Shown here: piece by piece, positions 17,479 through 26,785 of the stretch
Layout: every line of letters starts with the position of its first letter
How positions within the stretch are numbered: the stretch's first letter is position 1
From: Bremerella cremea
GTDB lineage: Bacteria > Planctomycetota > Planctomycetia > Pirellulales > Pirellulaceae
Length of the DNA: 64,000 bases
Assembly: GCF_003335505.1 (NCBI RefSeq)
Contig: NZ_QPEX01000010.1
Location: 124,001-188,000, forward strand
Direction of reading: 5' to 3'
Position numbers and translations under genes: made by a program
Notes under the pieces: model-generated
What the model saw: only the letters and a program-made list of their open reading frames with translations
Databases searched by the model: none
Told to the model about the DNA's origin: nothing

Positions 17479-17613
17479 CTATCCAGCGATGCTGCCTGGC
17501 GGGTGCTCGACGTGAACATCAATCTGTTGTTGGTCGACATCCAACCCCACCTGTGACACAAACCACGGCGACTTCAGGCCCAAAGGATGCTGGTAAAGTT
17601 CTTTGTCTTGCAT
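17479..17613 (-). pseudogene. ISL3-family transposase N-terminal remnant
   Basis: On the minus strand from 17613 the frame reads MQDKELYQHPLGLKSPWFV then VGLDVDQQQIDVHVEHPPG, the typical opening of ISL3 transposases (LGL-SPW followed by a V-D-V-HVEH-PG segment). A GGAGA ribosome site precedes the ATG. It stops after 44 codons, before the zinc-binding and DDE parts; no continuation is found in the bases that follow. No terminal inverted repeats were identified, so the ends of the old element are unknown. Confidence 0.65.
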
Positions 17614-17920
17614 GAATGCTCTCCTTCTCGGAGAATTCTAGCAGCCCCATGACAAAGCCGGATGGACCAAACAAAGGGAGTTAACGCAAAGAAAGTGCCT
17701 GGAAGGGTAAGGATAGTCGTTCGCTGTTCCCAACAAAACATGCGGTACGAAGGGAACGGCCAAACGCAGCTTCCTTTCGTATTCACGACATGCTAAAAGC
17801 GGACGAAACAAACCGCCACACGAGCAAGCAACATCGAAACTATCCGAGAAGAAAAGAACCTCTTAGTTGCCGTGCACCAAGAGTAGATGACGCCAACGCC
17901 AAGGACATCGCTTTGGCGAA
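17614..17920. other. Intergenic stretch with no gene seen
   Basis: Apart from the ribosome site of the ISL3 stub at the left end, I see no credible gene, repeat or terminator here. It may be remains of the insertion element. Confidence 0.4.
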
Positions 17921-18331
17921 ATGGTTGCTGTAGAATTGTTTCTAACGCTGGATCTCATCCTGCACACCAACATAGAACCTTGGGTCAACATCGTGAGTGT
18001 GATGAATCTGATATACCTTGGAGGCGCAACGGGTGCCTTGCAGGCCTTTTTTGGAATCATCCTGGGATCGCCAATGCGCGGAGACTCTTTTTCAATGGCA
18101 GCTTTAACTTGCAGTATTATTGCAATCAGACAGATGCAGGGCATATGGCGAATAGTTATGTTATGTGCCGCCAGTGGAACACTCTCGCTTGTGTTGGGGA
18201 TCGCGATTGAGCCTTTGGTGCAAGATGGGGCATGGCTTGAGAGATTGCTGTTCAGCATCCTAGCTGGGGCCGCAATAGGCTGCCTGTGTGGTTTTGCCGA
18301 ACGTGTGTTGCGCAGCCGCAGCTTGCCCTGA
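17921..18331 (+). CDS. Hypothetical membrane protein
   Basis: This 136-residue, strongly hydrophobic protein has about four predicted membrane spans (around residues 20-45, 50-70, 75-98 and 105-125) and a basic tail (AERVLRSRSLP). I do not recognise the family. The ATG at 17921 has no clear ribosome site, so the start is uncertain. It lies in an accessory stretch beside an ISL3 stub, with two other unrecognised membrane proteins downstream on the same strand. Reality as a gene rests on the coherent hydrophobic pattern. Confidence 0.5.
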   Translation: MVAVELFLTLDLILHTNIEPWVNIVSVMNLIYLGGATGALQAFFGIILGSPMRGDSFSMAALTCSIIAIRQMQGIWRIVMLCAASGTLSLVLGIAIEPLVQDGAWLERLLFSILAGAAIGCLCGFAERVLRSRSLP

Positions 18332-18441
18332 TCCATCCCACAAGCCCGGCCGAGCGTAATGCAATTGAAACAGCACGTGAATGAACTTAGGGCCAGAATA
18401 AAAGAGCTCGAAGAAATAGTGATCCATTAGAAAGGTGCAGA

Positions 18442-18705
18442 ATGGACAACTCGCTTACTGAAAGAGAGAGCAAAACACTTGAAGCAATACGAAACACAGA
18501 TCTTTCAGCGCAACGCAGGCTTCCCGTGCTATTTGTCGTCGCTGGCATTTCTCTCTTCGTGCTTGCTACGGTATTCGGAATTGCAATGAAGGAAACATTC
18601 ATTGGAGTGACTAATGGCGCATGGGCATTTCTTTTATGTCTTATTATGTCGAAAGGACGATCCGGTTATAATCACCTATATTCAGTGATAAAGAAAATAG
18701 GTTGA
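18442..18705 (+). CDS. Small hypothetical membrane protein
   Basis: This 87-residue protein has a charged N-terminus (MDNSLTERESKTLEAIRNT), two hydrophobic segments (about residues 28-48 and 52-68) and a basic end. AAAGGTG lies about seven bases before the ATG and supports translation. No family is recognised. It has the same orientation as the membrane genes on either side, but the gaps of 110 and 383 bases make an operon uncertain. Confidence 0.55.
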   Translation: MDNSLTERESKTLEAIRNTDLSAQRRLPVLFVVAGISLFVLATVFGIAMKETFIGVTNGAWAFLLCLIMSKGRSGYNHLYSVIKKIG

Positions 18706-19088
18706 ATGGCGACCGGCGGGATTTTGGCTTTCCACATCCGATATCCAAACGCCGACGATCACCTCGTGCGTTCCAATCTCTTCCAGTCGAAGATTAGCCT
18801 TCCATTCGTTTTTTGTAAGTCGGTGAAGTGAACACTTTTTGCCAATTTGACTTCAATCTATCGCTGGCTTTGCGTGGCTCACAAGTGCAACGGCAATTTC
18901 ATTGGTACTCGGATTCCCGGGGACAATAGGGGCGTTTGCCCCTTTCGTCGAAGCCAACCATCGCTCTCGTTTACGGACGATCGATGATTGACGCAAAGGG
19001 AACGGGGCGATTGGAAACCAATCGGTGGCTTCCGTTGGTCTCCCTTGTTTGGTCGCTGCCACAGACCTCAATAAGTATTTAGGATTGG
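18706..19088. other. Intergenic stretch with no gene seen
   Basis: No frame carries a convincing start and ribosome site. A short plus-strand frame near 18855-18985 reads hydrophobic and then charged sequence (LVLGFPGTIGAFAPFVEA) and could be a decayed membrane gene, but this is too weak to call. Confidence 0.4.
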
Positions 19089-19859
19089 ATGCAAATTGAC
19101 ATTTATTTAGTATCCATGGCAATACTAATCGGTCCAGTGATTTCGTTGGCATGGTTTGCGATTGACGCATCGGCATGGACAGTGCATGACATTCTGGTTG
19201 GCGTATGGCGCGAGAGGAATGTTAGACATTTTGTCGCAGGGATGCGTATTCCGGACATTCGCTGGCGAGCATGGATCGCACTCCTTTTGGGCACGTACCA
19301 TTTCTTTATTGCGATTCCGATGGTGGCGTACTTGCTCACCCATACTTTTTTCGGATTCGCAATGCTGAGTTGTCTGCTATATGCCATATCTGGAATATGG
19401 TGCGCGTTTCTGCCTGCATACTTCGAGGCATGTACGCTGTTTCGCGTCCGGCGAGAGGCAATGGCTGCAAAGGAAGTCTTAGAGCAAATACGGAGTTCTG
19501 ATCGAAGCGGATCCGTTTCCATCCGGGGCAAGAGCACGAGCTACACAGCCAGGTTTTCGCGCCAAGCAATTCCAACGACTTTCATGCTGAAGCGATCGCA
19601 AATGAAGTATGATTGGCGAGAGCAATTCGGCCCGATCGGAGCCATTGTTGAAAATCGCGTCTTAGTGGGGTTATCGCTTCGTACCGAATTTGCTGTGGAA
19701 CTCTGCCGAAGTGATTGTCAGCCCACTTCAATGGAGTTCACCGAGACCAACAGCAGCGCAGATGAAACGGTCACCTGGAGTTACGTTCTGAATCGGTGTT
19801 GGAGAATAGCTCCTGGCGTCTATGTGTCACAGTACAAAATTCAATGCACTCCGGCATAG
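19089..19859 (+). CDS. Hypothetical membrane protein
   Basis: This 256-residue protein has three or four membrane spans in its first half (about residues 5-27, 58-85 and 90-115) and a soluble C-terminal half of about 130 residues rich in Ser, Arg and beta-prone sequence. I do not recognise it. The soluble half may sit in the cytoplasm after the basic segment LFRVRREAMAAK. It is the last of three membrane genes in the accessory stretch between the SRAP gene and the ast operon. Confidence 0.6.
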   Translation: MQIDIYLVSMAILIGPVISLAWFAIDASAWTVHDILVGVWRERNVRHFVAGMRIPDIRWRAWIALLLGTYHFFIAIPMVAYLLTHTFFGFAMLSCLLYAISGIWCAFLPAYFEACTLFRVRREAMAAKEVLEQIRSSDRSGSVSIRGKSTSYTARFSRQAIPTTFMLKRSQMKYDWREQFGPIGAIVENRVLVGLSLRTEFAVELCRSDCQPTSMEFTETNSSADETVTWSYVLNRCWRIAPGVYVSQYKIQCTPA

Positions 19860-20122
19860 AGACGGACAAAGGGAGGACGGCAACATGCCCACCTTTCGAT
19901 CGACCAAGAAACCATGCTTCAGATCAGCATGAGACATGGCAGGCCGTTCTTGCTGAAAATCGATGCCTAGCAGATGTGGGACGCTGGGCATCAACTCTTC
20001 CTAACGGGAAACGATGTCTGACTAACCGATTACGTACCTCCTCAATAGTTGCAAGAGGTGCCTCGCCAGAGATGACAGCTGCGAGGCAACCAAACCAAGT
20101 GTTTCTAGCCGTATTAAAGGGC

Positions 20123-21436
20123 TCAATAAGAAGTCAGTTCGAGCATGGCCGCTAACTCGTCCATGGCTTTGTTCACTTCTTCGTAAAACGCTGGATCGGC
20201 CAGGTCGGCGAGGGTGAGCTGTTCGCGATAATGCCGTTCGACCCAAGCGCACAACTGTTGATGGCGTTGTTCGGTGAGCAGAAACGGCTTGGGCACGGCG
20301 GCAAGTTCTTCTTCAGTTAGCACCACCCGCAGACGCAAACAGGCCGGGCCTCCCCCATTTTGCATGCTTTCTCGTAGGTCGACATACAAACACGAAGCAA
20401 TTGGGTTGTCGGCAGCGATGATCTTCTCGATTAATGCGGCAGCACGCGGCGATTCTTGGCATTCGATCGGACAGACTAGCAGCATTTGGCCTGGGGCCAC
20501 GGTGAGGAGCTGGCTGTTGAAGAAGTAAGTAGCCACCGCTTCTTCCAGCGTCAGTTCATTGGCAGAGACAACAATCGTGCATAGCTCCCCCTCCATCATG
20601 GTTTGCAGTTGGTCGAGGACTTCGGTTTGATGAACAAAAGCCGCTTCGTGTACCAAGTGAACGTTCTGATTGCCGACCGCGATGACATCGTTATGGAACA
20701 CGCCAGCATCGATTGCCCGTGGACGTTGCTGGGCGAAGAGGCAGTAATCGGGGCGAAGCAGGTGCTGCCGGGCCACGGTCTGGCTGGCCAACTTCGCTTG
20801 GCGCGCGACAAATCTGGTTTCCCCCGGGAGTGTCTGGTTATCACGCCCGTAAACAAACAACTCGGTTCCTGGGTCTCCGTACGAGGTACAAAAACGAGTA
20901 TGATTCGCCGCTCCTTCATCGCTTTGCTGAACTTCAGCGGGCAAGGGGTTATGAACGACGAAGTGGGCTCGACTGCGAAATACTTGACGTAGCATGGCCG
21001 TGGTTTGCTCTGCTTCTAACTGGCGATGCGGCATCGATTGCAAATTGGCTGGGGTGAAGTGAACACGGCCATCGAGGCAATCGCGACTGGGCGAAACGGT
21101 CGCCGCGTTGGCGGTCCACATGGCCGAGGCGCTGTAAGCGTTACTCAGCAAATCAGGCCGTGTGCGGTAAGCGTTAGCCAACACTTCGGGCGGGCTACCA
21201 GTAAAACCATGCCGCCGCAGAAACGCGAGATCAGGCCGACGTTGCGGCGGCAGAAATCCTTGCACCAATCCCAAGTCAGCCACCTGCTTCATTTTGGCAA
21301 GTCCCTGCAAAGCGGCTTTGCGGGGGGAAGATACTTGGTGGCGATGTTGCTGCGAAGCCAGATTGCCTGCCGAGAGGCCGCCGTAATGATGCGTGGGGCC
21401 GATCAAGCCGTCGAAGTTGACTTCCCAGGCAATCAC
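20123..21436 (-). CDS. astB: N-succinylarginine dihydrolase
   Basis: AstB hydrolyses N2-succinylarginine to N2-succinylornithine, CO2 and two ammonia in the arginine succinyltransferase pathway. The 437-residue length matches the family. Signatures: WEVNFDGLIGPTHHYGGLS at the start, VHFTPANLQSMPHR, the HNDVIAVGNQNV active-site His, and QNGGGPACLRLRVVL with the catalytic Cys near the C-terminus. Translation starts at GTG (21434-21436), which overlaps the astD stop as GTGA, so the genes are coupled. It is the last gene of the ast operon. Confidence 0.95.
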   Translation of the reverse strand: MIAWEVNFDGLIGPTHHYGGLSAGNLASQQHRHQVSSPRKAALQGLAKMKQVADLGLVQGFLPPQRRPDLAFLRRHGFTGSPPEVLANAYRTRPDLLSNAYSASAMWTANAATVSPSRDCLDGRVHFTPANLQSMPHRQLEAEQTTAMLRQVFRSRAHFVVHNPLPAEVQQSDEGAANHTRFCTSYGDPGTELFVYGRDNQTLPGETRFVARQAKLASQTVARQHLLRPDYCLFAQQRPRAIDAGVFHNDVIAVGNQNVHLVHEAAFVHQTEVLDQLQTMMEGELCTIVVSANELTLEEAVATYFFNSQLLTVAPGQMLLVCPIECQESPRAAALIEKIIAADNPIASCLYVDLRESMQNGGGPACLRLRVVLTEEELAAVPKPFLLTEQRHQQLCAWVERHYREQLTLADLADPAFYEEVNKAMDELAAMLELTSY

Positions 21437-22863
21437 GCTTGGTCCTCCGCATGCGGGGCCGCTTCCAGTTCGGCAATGGCGCTCTGGCAGAAATCAATCG
21501 CATGATAACCGGCGGGGCGATAGTTACCACTCTGCCCGATGCCTCCGAATGGCAACCGTCCGCTGGCTCCGGTTGTGGGGAGGTTCCAATTGATCAGCCC
21601 GGCGTTGACTTGGCAGCGGAAGCGTTCGAAGTCTTCCCGACGATCGCACAGAATACCAGCCGCCAAGCCAAACTGGGTGGCATTGGCCTCTTGGATAGCG
21701 GCTGCTAAATCAGAGACGCGAATCACCTGCAACAGTGGCCCGAATATCTCGTCGTCGGTTCGCTGCGAGCAGTTCGTTACGTCGACAATCCCAGGACTGA
21801 CCAGTGCCCGAGAAGATGATTGACGTTTGGCTTCTAGCAGTGTCACGGCTCCGAATTTGACAAGCCGCCGCTGCTCGTCTCGTACGCGATTAACCGCCGT
21901 AGCGTGAACTAGCGGCCCCAAGAAAGGCTCGGGGATATCGCTCGGCAATCCGACCGAAAGCTGTGCGGCACTCGCCACGAGGCTTTCGAGTAATTCTTGA
22001 GAATCGCCCGTCACGATCAGCCGCCGGACACACGTACAGCGCTGCCCCGAAGTGAGGTAGGCCGATTGAATAATTGTTTCCACGGCTTTCGGAATGTCTT
22101 GCGGCTGATGCACAACCAGCGGGTTATTGCCTCCCAGTTCCAAGGCCAGCAACACTTCCAGCTGCTCGGCCAAGGCATGCCGCAGCTTGATTCCGGTGCT
22201 GCGACTTCCGGTAAAGAACAAGCCACGTAGTTCTGGTTGCTGCAAAATGGCTTGTCCGGTGGAAACGCCGCCGGGAAGAAAGTTCAGCACGCCAGGGGGC
22301 AATCCGGCCTCTTCCCACAGCTCTACCGTGCGCTGGGCCACGTGCGGAGTGAGTTCGCTGGGTTTGAAAACCACCGCATTCCCCGCCAACAACGCCGGCA
22401 TGATCTGTCCGTTTGCGATGTGCAGCGGAAAATTGAAGGGACCAAATACCGAAACCACACCCAGCGGACGATAAGCAGTCCGCCCGGTACGCCCTGGAAG
22501 GGAAACTTCTTCACGATCACGCCGCCGGTCGTAGGCATCGATGGTGACATTCGCCTTGGCGGCTGTTGCCCCGACTTCCGTTAGTGCGTCCCAGAGCGGT
22601 TTGCCGACTTCGTCCGAGATCGCCTTGGCGAGTTCTTCTTTGTTCGCTTGGACCAGCTCTGCGAAACGCCGGAGCAGCGCAGCACGATCTTGCTCAGGCT
22701 TCGCTTGCCAAGCTGGTTGGGCAGCGGCAGCAGATTGGAAAGCGGTTTTGACATCGTCGGACGAAGCCGCGTTGCCTTGCCAGACGGTCTGCTCAGTGGC
22801 AGGGTTCGTCGATGCGAACGGCTCTCCGGTCGCTTCGCGCCATTGTCCGTTGATATAAAGCAT
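21433..22863 (-). CDS. astD: N-succinylglutamate 5-semialdehyde dehydrogenase
   Basis: AstD oxidises succinylglutamate semialdehyde to N-succinylglutamate with NAD+. The 476-residue aldehyde dehydrogenase carries the catalytic Cys (SGQRCTCVRRL), the general-base Glu (LALELGGNNP) and the NAD site (GVVSVFGPFNFPLH). The start at 22863 (MLYINGQWREATG) is fixed by a GGGAGGG ribosome site; the open frame continues upstream to 22965 without family sequence. It sits between astA (19-base gap) and astB (overlap). The call as AstD rather than a generic aldehyde dehydrogenase rests on AstD-like sequence and on the operon. Confidence 0.93.
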   Translation of the reverse strand: MLYINGQWREATGEPFASTNPATEQTVWQGNAASSDDVKTAFQSAAAAQPAWQAKPEQDRAALLRRFAELVQANKEELAKAISDEVGKPLWDALTEVGATAAKANVTIDAYDRRRDREEVSLPGRTGRTAYRPLGVVSVFGPFNFPLHIANGQIMPALLAGNAVVFKPSELTPHVAQRTVELWEEAGLPPGVLNFLPGGVSTGQAILQQPELRGLFFTGSRSTGIKLRHALAEQLEVLLALELGGNNPLVVHQPQDIPKAVETIIQSAYLTSGQRCTCVRRLIVTGDSQELLESLVASAAQLSVGLPSDIPEPFLGPLVHATAVNRVRDEQRRLVKFGAVTLLEAKRQSSSRALVSPGIVDVTNCSQRTDDEIFGPLLQVIRVSDLAAAIQEANATQFGLAAGILCDRREDFERFRCQVNAGLINWNLPTTGASGRLPFGGIGQSGNYRPAGYHAIDFCQSAIAELEAAPHAEDQA

Positions 22864-22882
22864 AGCGTCCCTCCCCAATGTT

Positions 22883-23929
22883 TTATGCCCCAATGTTTTT
22901 TGGTTGTGCAGGAGGTTTGAGCCGAGCGAAGCGAACCTGCTGGCCTGGCTCAAGTGATAATTCATTCGCTAACGTAGGGTCGATGATGACATGATCTTCG
23001 CTGGCAAGCAAACGTCCACTACTGAGGCGGAAGGTCGGCTCGATCGCTGCGACCACATAGATGGGTGTCTCTTCCGGCAACCCGTCACGGACCTCTTTGA
23101 TCGGCAATACGCGGCTTTCTCGCACGAGGCGAATTTCATCGCGTTGGCAGTGCAATACCGGGCCTGCTTCAAAGATATCGACTAAGCATTCGTAGCGAAA
23201 ACCTTCACTTTCTAACAGTCGGCGGGCAGGAACCGTGTTGGCGTGGACCTGCGCGATGGAAGCTTTGGCTTCGTCGGGCAGAAGGTCGACATAGACGGGA
23301 TGACGGGGATTCAACTCTTCGATGAAATCTTTGTTGATCAAACTCAGCATGTCGGCATGTGGGAAGTCGATCCCAAAGAAGTGAACCCCCAAGGCTTCCC
23401 AAAACGGGCTGTTCCCTTGCTCGTCGACGACACCACGCATCTCGGCGATGACTTCTTTCTCGAACAGTTTGGGCCACTGGGCGATGAAGAGGAAACGAGA
23501 AAGGGAAAGGACACGCCCGTTGCCTCCGCCGCGATAATCGGGGTGCAAAAACAAACTCCCAATCTCGGTTGGGCCATCGTGGTTTTTCAGCAGCGTGAGA
23601 ACTTGGTGCTCGTGTCTACTCCCCAGAACAGTTGATTCTTGAATTTCTTGAACCACATCGAAGGCGTAAAACGGTTTGAAGCCGCCAACCTTCGACACGA
23701 TACCACACGTGCCGACGATTTTGCCAGAAGTTGGTTCTTCCATCACGAACAAGTAGAGCTGCCCTTGAGGATCGGCGTCGCTTAAGTCTTCAAACGAGCG
23801 CAGACTTTGCTTCACCCGCTTCTCGAAGATAGCCCGATCTTTCGGCAGCGTCGTGAGCCCGTATTGGGTTAGCTGTGCCAACTGATGTAGCTGGTCTAAG
23901 TCGCGTAGTTCCACCGGGCGGATAATCAT
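22883..23929 (-). CDS. astA: Arginine N-succinyltransferase
   Basis: AstA transfers succinate from succinyl-CoA to arginine, the first committed step of the pathway. The 348-residue length is close to the E. coli enzyme. Family sequence starts at once (MIIRPVELRDLDQLHQLA) and continues with VGTCGIVSKVGGFKPFYAF, SLFLHPDYRGGGNGRVLS (acyl-CoA site) and PHADMLSLINKDFIEELNP. The start at 23929 has an AAGGGGG ribosome site; the frame is open for 85 codons upstream within astC but carries no family sequence. Only one AstA-type subunit is present, not an AruF/AruG pair. Confidence 0.94.
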   Translation of the reverse strand: MIIRPVELRDLDQLHQLAQLTQYGLTTLPKDRAIFEKRVKQSLRSFEDLSDADPQGQLYLFVMEEPTSGKIVGTCGIVSKVGGFKPFYAFDVVQEIQESTVLGSRHEHQVLTLLKNHDGPTEIGSLFLHPDYRGGGNGRVLSLSRFLFIAQWPKLFEKEVIAEMRGVVDEQGNSPFWEALGVHFFGIDFPHADMLSLINKDFIEELNPRHPVYVDLLPDEAKASIAQVHANTVPARRLLESEGFRYECLVDIFEAGPVLHCQRDEIRLVRESRVLPIKEVRDGLPEETPIYVVAAIEPTFRLSSGRLLASEDHVIIDPTLANELSLEPGQQVRFARLKPPAQPKNIGA

Positions 23930-23955
23930 CGTGCCCCCTTGCCAATAAGTTCCGA

Positions 23956-25407
23956 TCACTCTTCCCAGGAAAGCGAGAGCATCACCTGATCGACGATGTC
24001 GCACGCTGCCTCGATTTCTTCGTCGGTAACCGAGAGAAACGGAGGCAGAAACCGCACGCGCGCCGGGTTCTGACCGGCAACGAAAGCGATCACGCCGGCG
24101 TCGTACAGCCCATGTAACACCCGTTTGGCCGCTTCTGCCGAACCGTTGAAGGGCGTAAAAGCCACCATGCCGCCAACGCCCCAAGGGCCAGAGATTTTAT
24201 CAGGGGCCTTTTGTCGTAGGGCTTCGAAACGAGCAGCAAAACGCTGCTGAATCGCGGCGTTGCGCCCCTCGGGTCCGTAGAAATCCCCCTCGGTTAGCTG
24301 CCGCAAGACCCAACGAGCCGCAATGATCGCGGTGGTCGAAGAGGTAAACGTTTGGCTCAGCAGCCCAGGCTTCGGATTGACCTCTTCACTAAACAGCGTG
24401 GCACATACTTGCGTCATCTTGCCAATCGTCACCACGTCGGCGTAGTCGTCCAGTTCGAGCATTTGAAAGGCAAACGGTTGCAGCGTGCGTCCGAAGGTTT
24501 GAATCTCGTCGAACAAGATGGGTACGTGGTGCTTTTTCAAGAGCGAACAAAGGGCGACAAAGTACTCGCGCGGGGCGCCGTAGTAGCCTCCTTCTCCTTG
24601 CACCAGCTCCATGATGAAACCGCAGTGCGCCTCGGGGAAGCGTTCCAAATGCCGTTCCAGCACGCGGAGCGAATGATGCAAACTGGCCGCGTCGGCGTGG
24701 GCGTCGTAAAACGGAACGTAGTCGACCGCGATTGTCTGTGGTTGGCCGACGCGGTTCTTCGGGCGATCGGTGACTTGGTTTAGCACCATCGAGCGTCCGG
24801 CGAAGGCATTTTCAAACGCCAGAACACGCTGGGCGCCTGGGCGATGCTGAAACAAAATCTTCAGCGCATTCTCGTTGGCCATGGCACCACTGCTGGAAAG
24901 AAAGCAATGGTTAAGCTTCGCGCCATTGCGTTTGGCCAACGCGACAAGTTCCCGGCTGAGTTTGAGCGACTCGACATTCTGCTGCAAGTTTCCTTGCATT
25001 ACGGTATCGGCCAGGATCGCCGGGACCAACTCAGCCAGCAGATCGGTGTTAGCGTGCCCCATCGCGTGGACGCCAATCCCGGTAATCATGTCGTACTTGA
25101 CGCTCCCGTCGACCAATTCCACCAAAGAACTTCGCCCAGTGCCACTTCCCAGGTAGGGGAAAAACAGCGGGTTGCCGCGGAGGTTGGCATATTCATTCAG
25201 CAGATTCTGAAGCTGCTGCGTCTGCTGAGGGCTGGCTGGCTGAGCTTTGAGATCGGCAGTGTGTTCCTGTACAGCCGCCTGCAAGAGCCGTGTTGCCTCG
25301 GCGACGCGCGGGTCGTCCAGCAATTGTTGGGCAATTAACTTACGAGCATCCACGGTTGCCTCCGTTTCTTTGGGGGGTGTTCGAGCTGACGGAAAATCGA
25401 AGCTCAT
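23956..25407 (-). CDS. astC: Class III aminotransferase, probable succinylornithine transaminase
   Basis: This PLP enzyme of 483 residues belongs to the ornithine/acetylornithine aminotransferase class. HVPILFDEIQTFGRT holds the Asp that contacts PLP nitrogen, VTIGKMTQVCATLF carries the Schiff-base Lys, and HCFLSSSGAMANENALK is the phosphate-site region. It is about 75 residues longer than E. coli AstC, mostly in an N-terminal helical extension, so it is not a close AstC. In this operon its role is to convert succinylornithine and 2-oxoglutarate to succinylglutamate semialdehyde and glutamate. It lies 26 bases upstream of astA. Confidence 0.82.
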   Translation of the reverse strand: MSFDFPSARTPPKETEATVDARKLIAQQLLDDPRVAEATRLLQAAVQEHTADLKAQPASPQQTQQLQNLLNEYANLRGNPLFFPYLGSGTGRSSLVELVDGSVKYDMITGIGVHAMGHANTDLLAELVPAILADTVMQGNLQQNVESLKLSRELVALAKRNGAKLNHCFLSSSGAMANENALKILFQHRPGAQRVLAFENAFAGRSMVLNQVTDRPKNRVGQPQTIAVDYVPFYDAHADAASLHHSLRVLERHLERFPEAHCGFIMELVQGEGGYYGAPREYFVALCSLLKKHHVPILFDEIQTFGRTLQPFAFQMLELDDYADVVTIGKMTQVCATLFSEEVNPKPGLLSQTFTSSTTAIIAARWVLRQLTEGDFYGPEGRNAAIQQRFAARFEALRQKAPDKISGPWGVGGMVAFTPFNGSAEAAKRVLHGLYDAGVIAFVAGQNPARVRFLPPFLSVTDEEIEAACDIVDQVMLSLSWEE

Positions 25408-25447
25408 TTCAATTCTACGCTTGTTTCCCCCTTTCGGCCTCCGAAAT

Positions 25448-26653
25448 TCAAGGGACCTGACTTATCAACGTCAGGAAAGCGAGTTGCGCGCGAGGGACCA
25501 AACTATCGATCAGCATGTACTCTTGGGGCGAATGAATGTTACCCCCTTGAACGCCCATCGTATCGACGTTCGGCACGCCCAATGCGGCTAATCGATTGCC
25601 GTCGCAGACGCCCCCCGTCGACTCCCAGGCCAAGTCTAAGCCGATCGTTTCGCCACATTTTTGGACCGTTTCTAAGAGCTGTTGGTAAGGTTCATTCAAC
25701 GGTTTCGGTGGCGCAAAGAAACCGCCATGCAGCGACATGACCATTCCTTCCGGCACGTCTTGCACGATTCGTTCTAAGTCGTGGGACAGTTCGGCTTCGT
25801 GTTGCTGGCTCGGATAACGAATATTGAAACGAACGACCGCTACATCAGGGACGACATTATTCGGGCCGCCGCCATCGATTTTAGCGACGTTAACGGTTGT
25901 ATCAGGCCAGCGGCCATTCAGTTCGTGCAGTTGCCGAGCCACGTTGGCGGCGGCCACGACGGCATTGCGTCCTTTGTAAAACTCTCGTCCCGCGTGAGCC
26001 GCTTGCCCCCGCACGACAATCTCGAAATTGCCAGAACCTTTCCGCTGTCCGATAAGATGTCCACTTGGCAGACAAGGTTCGAAGAGCAAACCGAAATTGG
26101 CATCGCTTCCATACTGAGCGAAGATGTTGCGCGAGCCAAGTGAGCCAATTTCCTCGTCGCTGTTCAACAAAATTGTCCAACCAAGTTGCCTGTTGCCGGT
26201 GGCCTCGACATACCGTTCCAGGGCGCGCAAGGCATACAGCATGACCACCAAGCCTCCTTTGGCATCGGCCACGCCTGGGCCATGGAGGACGTTTCCGGCC
26301 AGCTTTAATGTTTGAAACGGGGAATCAGCCGGATAGACCGTGTCCATGTGAATGGAAAGGACCGCCTGACGCGTAGCTTTCTCGCGTCGCCGCCCTACCA
26401 GAACGCCCGCCAATAGGCGTTCGGTCACCTCGCCGCGAGAGCTCACTTCTGTTTGCGGATCGACCGCCAAGTAGTCGATGTGGTCGGTGATCGAGGTGAA
26501 CTCGGCTTCGACCAGTTCGGCCAACTGTCTTAAACCTGCCAGATTGGCGGTGCCAGTATTGATAGCAGCCCAATCGGCTAGTTGGGTCACCATCTGATCT
26601 TGCTGTTTAGCCAACCAGGATAGAATTGATTTTGTATCTGGTTCCAGTGACAT
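25448..26653 (-). CDS. M20-family hydrolase, possible succinylglutamate desuccinylase
   Basis: This 401-residue zinc hydrolase is of the ArgE/DapE/CPG2 type. Metal ligands are present: LSIHMDTVYP (His, Asp), GPGVADAKGG (Asp), the catalytic pair in LNSDEEIGS, FEPCLPSG, and a C-terminal His in GGNIHSPQEY. The dimerisation domain lies between (VVRGQAAHAGREFYKG). It is the first gene of the ast operon, 40 bases before astC. The usual last enzyme, AstE (M14 family), is missing from this operon, and M20 enzymes include desuccinylases such as DapE, so this protein may take that step. The start at 26653 is chosen over 26680 on a weak ribosome site. Confidence 0.85.
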   Translation of the reverse strand: MSLEPDTKSILSWLAKQQDQMVTQLADWAAINTGTANLAGLRQLAELVEAEFTSITDHIDYLAVDPQTEVSSRGEVTERLLAGVLVGRRREKATRQAVLSIHMDTVYPADSPFQTLKLAGNVLHGPGVADAKGGLVVMLYALRALERYVEATGNRQLGWTILLNSDEEIGSLGSRNIFAQYGSDANFGLLFEPCLPSGHLIGQRKGSGNFEIVVRGQAAHAGREFYKGRNAVVAAANVARQLHELNGRWPDTTVNVAKIDGGGPNNVVPDVAVVRFNIRYPSQQHEAELSHDLERIVQDVPEGMVMSLHGGFFAPPKPLNEPYQQLLETVQKCGETIGLDLAWESTGGVCDGNRLAALGVPNVDTMGVQGGNIHSPQEYMLIDSLVPRAQLAFLTLISQVP

Positions 26654-26702
26654 GGCGAACCTGCCGAAGAGAAGTTGCATGAGATTGTAAGCGCCCTACT
26701 TC

Positions 26703-26719
26703 ATTGTATGCCGTACAAT
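26703..26719. promoter_or_regulatory. Inverted repeat in the ast / receiver-GDH divergent promoter
   Basis: ATTGTA and TACAAT flank a 5-base spacer in the 132-base region between the two divergent units. Position suggests an operator that couples arginine breakdown with glutamate oxidation, or overlapping -10 elements. The cognate regulator is not in the window. Confidence 0.45.
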
Positions 26720-26785
26720 ACAGATGGATGTTTTTCTTGTTTCACCTGTCACGTTCCCCCATCCCATTGCAGACAGGAGCGAGCA

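Noticed and set aside
17574..17786. 70-codon minus-strand frame next to the ISL3 stub
   Set aside because: Composition is not protein-like, and it overlaps the better supported transposase start in another frame.
18853..19176. 107-codon minus-strand frame between the membrane genes
   Set aside because: No ribosome site, no recognisable sequence, and it overlaps the start of the 19089 gene.
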